Shown here in pieces: positions 5,910-10,393 of a stretch of DNA of 10,393 bases. The translations under genes and the position numbers were made by a program. Under the pieces are notes generated by a model that was given only the letters and a program-made list of their open reading frames with translations, made no database searches and was not told where the DNA came from. Source of the DNA: VBAS01 sp965652775 (GTDB taxonomy: Bacteria; Bacteroidota; Bacteroidia; Chitinophagales; Chitinophagaceae); the NCBI GenBank assembly GCA_965652775.1, contig CBFGXP010000140.1:1-10393 (forward strand). The letters are read 5' to 3'. Every line of letters starts with the position of its first letter. The stretch's first letter is position 1.

Positions 5910-8636
5910 ATGCCAGTAAAAGGAATCATTGTTCTGCTGATGTTGATTGTGGTAGGCGGACTGGTTTATTATTTTTCATTCAGTTCAGAAAAAATCGACT
6001 ACAATACACAGGTCAAACCCATTTTCAACAAAAAATGCATAGCCTGCCACGGTGGAGTAAAGGCAAAATCTGATTTCAGTTTATTATTCAGAGAAGATGC
6101 ATTGAAGCCTGCCAAATCAGGTAAATATCCAATTGTCCCAGGTAAGCCGGGAGAGAGTGAGATGATCCGGCGAATAACTGAAAAGGATGAAGAAGAACGA
6201 ATGCCTTACAAGCATGATCCGCTGACAAAGGAAGAGATCTCAATTTTAAGAAAATGGATTAAGCAGGGAGCCGGGTGGGGTGAACATTGGGCATATTTAC
6301 CTGTACAAAAACCTGCCTTGCCGGATGAAGAAAATAAATGGATAAGAAATGAGATCGACCAGTTTGTTTACCAAAAGCTGGAAAAGGAAAAATTAGAACC
6401 ATCAGCCGAAGCAGATAAGCAAACATTGTTAAGAAGACTGAGTCTTGATATCATTGGAATGCCCGCAGAAAAAATGATCGCTAATAAATTCTTGAGTGAC
6501 AATAGCGATAAGGCATATGAAAATCTTGTTGATGATCTTTTAGCATCAAAACGCTTTGGAGAGAAATGGACTTCAATGTGGCTTGATATAGCCCGTTATG
6601 CTGATACAAAAGGTTTTGAAAAGGATCCAGGTAGAAATATCTGGGAATACCGGGATTGGGTGATCCGCGCATTTAATGATGACAAACCATACAATGAATT
6701 TTTGATTGAACAACTGGCCGGTGATCTTTTACCTGATCCAACCGATGCTCAATACATTGCTACAGGGTTTCACCGGAACACAACTACTAATGATGAAGGC
6801 GGGACCGATAACGAGGAATACAGGACCGCAGCCGTTATCGACAGGGTGAATACAACATGGACAGGGATCATGAGTACAACATTTGGTTGTGTGCAATGCC
6901 ATAGTCATCCTTATGATCCCATACGACATGATGAATATTATAAGTTCATGGCATTTTTTAATAACAGCCGTGATGTTGATTCCGAAGAAGATTATCCATT
7001 GCTTCGCCATTATGAAAAAGATGATAGTGCTGAAGTGGCTCGTATAAAAGATTGGTTAAAGCAAAATGCAACCGCGGATGACACAAAGAAATTCTATACG
7101 TTACTGAAAACCTGGGAACCCACTATTACTTCTTTTGAAAGAACAGACAACTATGATAACTGCGAATTGCGGGATACCAAATGGTTAATGATAAAGAAAA
7201 GATCGGTTTTCAGAATGAAGCAGATCAATCTATCTGATAAATCTTACCTGATGTTCCGTTACCTCGGCTATTCAAATGACGGCGTTTGGACTATTCATCT
7301 TGACAGCCTTAATGGCCCGGTATGGAAAACGATCAATGTACCTGATACAAAAGATGGACATAAAATCTATGGTGTCGATGTTGAGCCGGTACCCGGAGTA
7401 CATGATTTGTATTTTTCTTATTTCAATAAAAACCTACCACAGGATGATTTCACTGCATTATTACTTGACTGGTTTCATTTTGGACAACGTTTTCCGGGAA
7501 AAGACAAGCAGGGATACGATAGCACAGCAGGCAACTTTATGCGATTGTTGAATAAAAGGGTAAAAACAACTCCGGTAATGTTTGAAAATCCGGCCGACCT
7601 TAAAAGAGAAACTAATGTATTTGACAGGGGTAATTGGTTGGTAAAAACTGACAAGGTGGAAGCTGATGTTCCGAAATTATTTTCTCCTATTCAAAAAACC
7701 GGAGCTAAGAACAGAATGGACCTTGCTTTATGGCTTACGGATAAACAACATCCCTTAACCGGAAGGACAATGGTGAACCGGATTTGGGAACAGATCTTTG
7801 GAAATGGTATTGTAGAAACACTGGAGGATTTCGGCACGCAAGGGATTTCACCAACACATAAAGAACTACTTGACTGGATGACATGGCAGTTTATGAATGA
7901 TTATAACTGGAGCCTGAAAAAAATGATTAAAGTAATAGTGATGTCAGCAACCTACAGGCAGCGCTCAAATGTAAATGATGAACTCTTGCAAAAAGATCCT
8001 TACAATAAATTTTATGCAAGGGCACCGAGAGTGAGATTGTCTGCTGAGCAGGTAAGAGACCAGGCCTTGTTCATCAGTGGTTTATTGAGTAATAAAATGT
8101 ACGGCCCCGGTATTATGCCTTATCAGCCAGAAGGAATATGGAACTCACCTTATAGCGGGGCCCAATGGAGACAAAGCCAGGGAGAGGATCAATATCGGCG
8201 GGGTGTATATATTTATTGGAAAAGAACAGCCGGCTATCCTTCAATGATGACTTTTGATGGGATACAAAGAGATATATGTGTAGCAAGAAGAATACGAACC
8301 AATACGCCTTTACAGGCATTGGTCACCTTAAATGATTCCGCGTATATTGATATGGCAAGAAATTTTGCGTATCGTTTACAAAAAGAAGTTAACGGTGACA
8401 TAGACGGACAAATAAAAAAAGGCTATGGTTTAACAACAGGACACGCAATTGAAGAAAAAGAACTATCCATTTTGCTGAACTTATATAATAATGCGTTGAC
8501 AAAGTTTAAGGCAGATAAAGATAAAACCTGCGAAATGATCGGTTTGAATAATGAACACAATAACCCGGAAACCGCCGCATTGGTAGTAGTGTGTAATGCA
8601 ATATTGAATTTGGATGAAGTACTGACGAAAATATAA
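5910..8636 (+). CDS. Membrane-anchored PSCyt1-DUF1549-DUF1553 cytochrome-c-like protein
   Basis: A 908-residue protein of the planctomycete-cytochrome family. Residues 5-23 are one hydrophobic segment with no clear signal peptidase site, so it is probably an inner-membrane anchor with the rest in the periplasm. The PSCyt1 domain (about 30-125) carries the c-type haem motif CIACH (43-47). The DUF1549 (PSCyt2) domain (about 145-350) includes 'FGEKWTSMWLDIARYADT' (216-233) and a second CxxCH, CVQCHSHPYDP (327-337), which is normal for this domain. Residues about 400-525 form a beta-rich insert resembling a carbohydrate-binding jelly roll (CBM6-like). The DUF1553 (PSD1) domain (about 555-905) contains 'LTGRTMVNRIWEQIFGNGIVETLEDFG' (616-642) and 'RRIRTNTPLQALVTLND' (793-809). 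The family is abundant in polysaccharide-degrading bacteria and usually precedes a DUF1501 gene, as here. Electron transfer coupled to some carbohydrate or sulfate chemistry is a guess; no reaction can be assigned. The start is the ATG directly before the hydrophobic segment. Confidence 0.9.
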   Translation: MPVKGIIVLLMLIVVGGLVYYFSFSSEKIDYNTQVKPIFNKKCIACHGGVKAKSDFSLLFREDALKPAKSGKYPIVPGKPGESEMIRRITEKDEEERMPYKHDPLTKEEISILRKWIKQGAGWGEHWAYLPVQKPALPDEENKWIRNEIDQFVYQKLEKEKLEPSAEADKQTLLRRLSLDIIGMPAEKMIANKFLSDNSDKAYENLVDDLLASKRFGEKWTSMWLDIARYADTKGFEKDPGRNIWEYRDWVIRAFNDDKPYNEFLIEQLAGDLLPDPTDAQYIATGFHRNTTTNDEGGTDNEEYRTAAVIDRVNTTWTGIMSTTFGCVQCHSHPYDPIRHDEYYKFMAFFNNSRDVDSEEDYPLLRHYEKDDSAEVARIKDWLKQNATADDTKKFYTLLKTWEPTITSFERTDNYDNCELRDTKWLMIKKRSVFRMKQINLSDKSYLMFRYLGYSNDGVWTIHLDSLNGPVWKTINVPDTKDGHKIYGVDVEPVPGVHDLYFSYFNKNLPQDDFTALLLDWFHFGQRFPGKDKQGYDSTAGNFMRLLNKRVKTTPVMFENPADLKRETNVFDRGNWLVKTDKVEADVPKLFSPIQKTGAKNRMDLALWLTDKQHPLTGRTMVNRIWEQIFGNGIVETLEDFGTQGISPTHKELLDWMTWQFMNDYNWSLKKMIKVIVMSATYRQRSNVNDELLQKDPYNKFYARAPRVRLSAEQVRDQALFISGLLSNKMYGPGIMPYQPEGIWNSPYSGAQWRQSQGEDQYRRGVYIYWKRTAGYPSMMTFDGIQRDICVARRIRTNTPLQALVTLNDSAYIDMARNFAYRLQKEVNGDIDGQIKKGYGLTTGHAIEEKELSILLNLYNNALTKFKADKDKTCEMIGLNNEHNNPETAALVVVCNAILNLDEVLTKI

Positions 8637-8639
8637 AAT

Positions 8640-8667
8640 CCCTATCTCCCTAAAGGGGAGACTAGGG
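8640..8667 (+). terminator. Hairpin after the DUF1553 gene, possible terminator
   Basis: A strong inverted repeat starts 4 nt after the stop codon. CCCTA (8640-8644) pairs with TAGGG (8663-8667), and TCTCCC (8645-8650) pairs with GGGAGA (8656-8661). The loop is TAAAG, and C8662 is a single-base bulge. The downstream sequence is T-rich but interrupted (TTGTAGATTCTTTT), so termination may be partial. It could instead be one copy of a dispersed palindromic repeat, or serve as an mRNA 3'-end stabiliser. Confidence 0.55.
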
Positions 8668-8723
8668 TTGTAGATTCTTTTATTTATTAATAATTGTTTG
8701 TGCAGCAGGACAAAATGTGAGTA

Positions 8724-8742
8724 GCCCCGGGTTTCTGTCCGG
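8724..8742. repeat. Degenerate GC-rich palindrome
   Basis: The stretch GCCCCGGG is followed by TTTCTG and TCCGG. CCGG at 8727-8730 can pair with CCGG at 8739-8742 around an eight-base loop. It looks like a decayed copy of the 'CCCCGGG...CCCGGGG' intergenic palindromes seen in many Bacteroidota, which is recollection rather than a search result. Confidence 0.4.
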
Positions 8743-8761
8743 ATCAAAAGGAAAATTTTTA

Positions 8762-8778
8762 GAATCCCGGAGGGGTTC
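8762..8778. repeat. 17-nt palindrome GAATCCCGGAGGGGTTC
   Basis: Seven pairs (GAATCCC with GGGGTTC, one T-G wobble) enclose a three-base loop GGA. There is no T-tract, so it is not an intrinsic terminator. Its GC content and position beside two other palindromes suggest part of a composite intergenic repeat. Confidence 0.5.
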
Positions 8779-8805
8779 AACAAAAGATGAATAGAATTAG
8801 AGAAC

Positions 8806-8831
8806 GCATCCCCACTAAGTCGGGACGATGC
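8806..8831. repeat. Interrupted palindrome GCATC-CCC / GGG-AC-GATGC
   Basis: GCATC (8806-8810) pairs with GATGC (8827-8831), and CCC (8811-8813) pairs with GGG (8822-8824). A two-base bulge (AC) lies on the 3' arm and the loop is ACTAAGTC. No T-tract follows. Together with the two preceding palindromes it forms a block of about 110 nt unlike its surroundings. Confidence 0.5.
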
Positions 8832-8915
8832 AACGGAAGATGATGAGAAATATAAAATCTGGTTACATAATAAAAATAAATTGAGGAGTTTGCTTCGGCT
8901 TCACCTCGCAAAGTG

Positions 8916-10393
8916 ATGACACAAAAAGAATTACATAACAAGAAAATATTTGAAGAAGCAAAGGAAGCCGTGCTGCGTCAACATACCCGCAGGCATTTTT
9001 TAAAAGAAAGTGCGATGGGATTGGGTGCATTGGCATTGGGATCAATATTGGGAAGTTGCGGAAGAAGCTCGTCAAAACAATTATCAACTATTCTATATGA
9101 TCCGGCAAATCCGCTGGCACCGCGGCCACCTATGTTTCCCGGAAAAGCAAAGTCAGTTATTTATTTGCATATGGCAGGGGCACCATCGCAATTGGAGTTG
9201 TTTGACTATAAACCTCAATTAACAAAACTTGATGGACAGGAATGTCCGCCAAGTTTGATGGAAGGAAAAAAGTTTGCGTTCATTCGTGGCAAGGCATCGC
9301 TACTTGCACCACAAGCAACATTTGCACAACATGGCGAGAGCGGTCTGTGGATCAGTAATTATCTTCCGCATTTTTCAACAATAGCAGATGATGTGGCAAT
9401 TATAAAATCAATGACCACTGATCAGTTCAATCATGCGCCGGCACAATTATTCATGCATACGGGTTCACCCCGATTAGGACGACCAGCGATCGGTGCATGG
9501 GTTACTTATGGACTGGGGACAGAGAATCAAAATTTGCCTGGTTATGTTGTGCTGACATCAGGCGGCAATGACCCGGATGCCGGTAAGAGTGCATGGGGCA
9601 GCGGTTTTTTGCCGAGTGTTTACCAGGGAGTGCAATGCAGAAGTGAAGGTGACCCGGTTTTATTTATTAATGATCCTGAAGGAATGGATCGTGACCTGCG
9701 CCGTGCATCTATTGATGCGATCAATAAGATCAATCAACATCAGCATGAAGAGTATAAAGACCCTGAAACGTTATCACGCATCTCGCAGTATGAGATGGCT
9801 TATAAAATGCAGATAGCAGCGCCGCAAGTAATGAATATAAATGATGAGCCGCAGTATATTCATGATATGTATGGAACAAAACCTGGTGAAGTCTCTTTTG
9901 CCAATAATGTATTGCTTGCACGCAGGTTGGTTGAAAAAGGAGTTCGCTTTGTGCAGTTATTTGATTGGGGATGGGATAGTCATGGTACTGATCCGCAGAC
10001 GGCATTGGATATTGGTATGATAAATAAATGTCGTAAAGTAGATAAAGCGATGACTGCATTAATCCTGGATCTGAAGCAAAGAGGATTGTTGGATGAAACC
10101 CTGGTGGTTTGGGGCGGTGAGTTTGGCAGAACTCCAATGCAGGAAAACCGGGAGTTAAAAACTGCACCTTTCAAAGGAAGGGATCATCATACCGATGCGT
10201 TTTGCATGTGGATGGCGGGTGGTGGTATTAAAGGTGGTACTACTTATGGCGAAACGGATGAGATCGGGTATAATGTAGTAAGTGGAAAGACGGAGCCATT
10301 CGATATACAAGCAACGATCCTGAATCAATTAGGCTTTGATCATGAAAAATTCACGTATGAATTCCAGGGAAGACCATTTAGATTGACTGATGT
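8916..10393 (+). CDS. DUF1501 family protein with Tat signal, 3' end cut by the window
   Basis: The frame is open from the ATG at 8916 to the window end (492 complete codons); the nearest upstream in-frame stop is at 8877-8879. The N-terminus has a twin-arginine motif, TRRHFLK (24-30), then a hydrophobic stretch (33-45) and 'LGSC' (45-48). This suggests a Tat-exported lipoprotein with Cys48 as lipid site; export by Tat implies folding, perhaps with a cofactor, before transport. DUF1501 hallmarks are 'YLHMAGAPSQLELFDYKP' (83-100), 'DQFNHAPAQLFMHTGSPRLGRPAIGAWVTYGLG' (169-201), 'GVRFVQLFDWGWDSHG' (342-357), 'WGGEFGRTP' (399-407), 'GRDHHTDAFCMWMAGGGIKGG' (421-441) and 'FQGRPFRLTD' (483-492). The last motif is normally close to the C-terminus, so probably only some 10-25 residues are missing. 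The family belongs to the sulfatase/alkaline-phosphatase-like fold, with His and Asp residues expected to bind metal, but its reaction is unknown to me. It pairs with the DUF1553 gene upstream. Confidence 0.92.
   Translation, partial: MTQKELHNKKIFEEAKEAVLRQHTRRHFLKESAMGLGALALGSILGSCGRSSSKQLSTILYDPANPLAPRPPMFPGKAKSVIYLHMAGAPSQLELFDYKPQLTKLDGQECPPSLMEGKKFAFIRGKASLLAPQATFAQHGESGLWISNYLPHFSTIADDVAIIKSMTTDQFNHAPAQLFMHTGSPRLGRPAIGAWVTYGLGTENQNLPGYVVLTSGGNDPDAGKSAWGSGFLPSVYQGVQCRSEGDPVLFINDPEGMDRDLRRASIDAINKINQHQHEEYKDPETLSRISQYEMAYKMQIAAPQVMNINDEPQYIHDMYGTKPGEVSFANNVLLARRLVEKGVRFVQLFDWGWDSHGTDPQTALDIGMINKCRKVDKAMTALILDLKQRGLLDETLVVWGGEFGRTPMQENRELKTAPFKGRDHHTDAFCMWMAGGGIKGGTTYGETDEIGYNVVSGKTEPFDIQATILNQLGFDHEKFTYEFQGRPFRLTD

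Larger units (their letters stand above)
8637..8915. other. 279-nt intergenic region with GC-rich palindromes
   Basis: This gap separates two genes of families normally found close together. It begins with a hairpin at 8640-8667 and contains three further palindromes (8724-8742, 8762-8778 and 8806-8831) in otherwise AT-rich sequence. No open frame of convincing coding quality and no RNA gene was recognised. The palindromes resemble the short dispersed intergenic repeats common in Bacteroidota genomes, judged from memory of their general form rather than by a search. The last 75 nt before the next gene is plain AT-rich leader with an in-frame stop at 8877-8879. Confidence 0.6.

Noticed and set aside
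6888..6902. Second CxxCH (CVQCH) in the DUF1549 region, considered as evidence for a dihaem cytochrome
   Set aside because: This motif, followed by HPYDP, is a standard conserved feature of DUF1549 and need not bind haem, so it is noted in the gene entry rather than counted as a second haem site.
8883..8907. GAGG...CCTC inverted repeat just before the DUF1501 start, considered as a regulatory hairpin
   Set aside because: Only four contiguous pairs around a long loop, with no supporting extension. It is too weak to call.
9010..9222. 70-codon + strand frame starting at 9010
   Set aside because: It is an out-of-frame shadow of the DUF1501 gene, whose correct frame (from 8916) carries the Tat signal and family motifs across the same bases.
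9730..10167. 145-codon open frame on the minus strand near the window end
   Set aside because: It lies entirely antisense to the DUF1501 gene, whose + strand motifs are unmistakable. The minus translation is low-complexity and unlike any family I know.

Overview
The window reads as chromosomal DNA from a member of the Bacteroidota, probably Chitinophagaceae or a close relative. The support is AT-rich genes without clear Shine-Dalgarno sites, signal peptides ending in the 'Ala|Gln' style common in this phylum, and a large secreted protease with a C-terminal type IX secretion (T9SS) sorting domain. All six genes lie on the + strand. The exact genus cannot be read from the sequence.

Region 1 (1-2652) is a fucose utilisation cluster. 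It holds the 3' end of an L-fuconolactonase-like amidohydrolase, an SDR dehydrogenase of the L-fucose/rhamnose dehydrogenase type, and a secreted GH29 alpha-L-fucosidase. Gaps of 3 and 16 nt indicate one operon. Together they suggest that fucose is released outside the cytoplasm, oxidised to L-fucono-lactone and hydrolysed to L-fuconate, which is the non-phosphorylating route. The dehydratase and later steps would lie outside the window. The SDR has Asn where the catalytic Lys of the YxxxK motif is expected.

Region 2 (2796-5775) is a stand-alone 975-residue multidomain zinc metalloprotease, probably exported by T9SS, followed by a convincing intrinsic terminator. The 143 nt before it (2653-2795) hold no clear promoter or terminator.

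Region 3 (5910-10393) is a two-gene module. The first gene is a membrane-anchored PSCyt1-DUF1549-DUF1553 protein with a CxxCH haem site and an inserted beta-rich, carbohydrate-binding-like segment. The second is a DUF1501 protein with a Tat signal and possible lipobox, cut off by the window end only a little before its expected C-terminus. This pair is widespread in Planctomycetota, Verrucomicrobiota and Bacteroidota, but its reaction is unknown to me. The two genes are separated by 279 nt containing a terminator-like hairpin and three GC-rich palindromes that look like dispersed intergenic repeats.

No tRNA, rRNA, CRISPR array, insertion sequence or phage gene was seen. The least understood part is the cytochrome/DUF1501 module. 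Its link to the fucose genes is only proximity, and a terminator lies between them.
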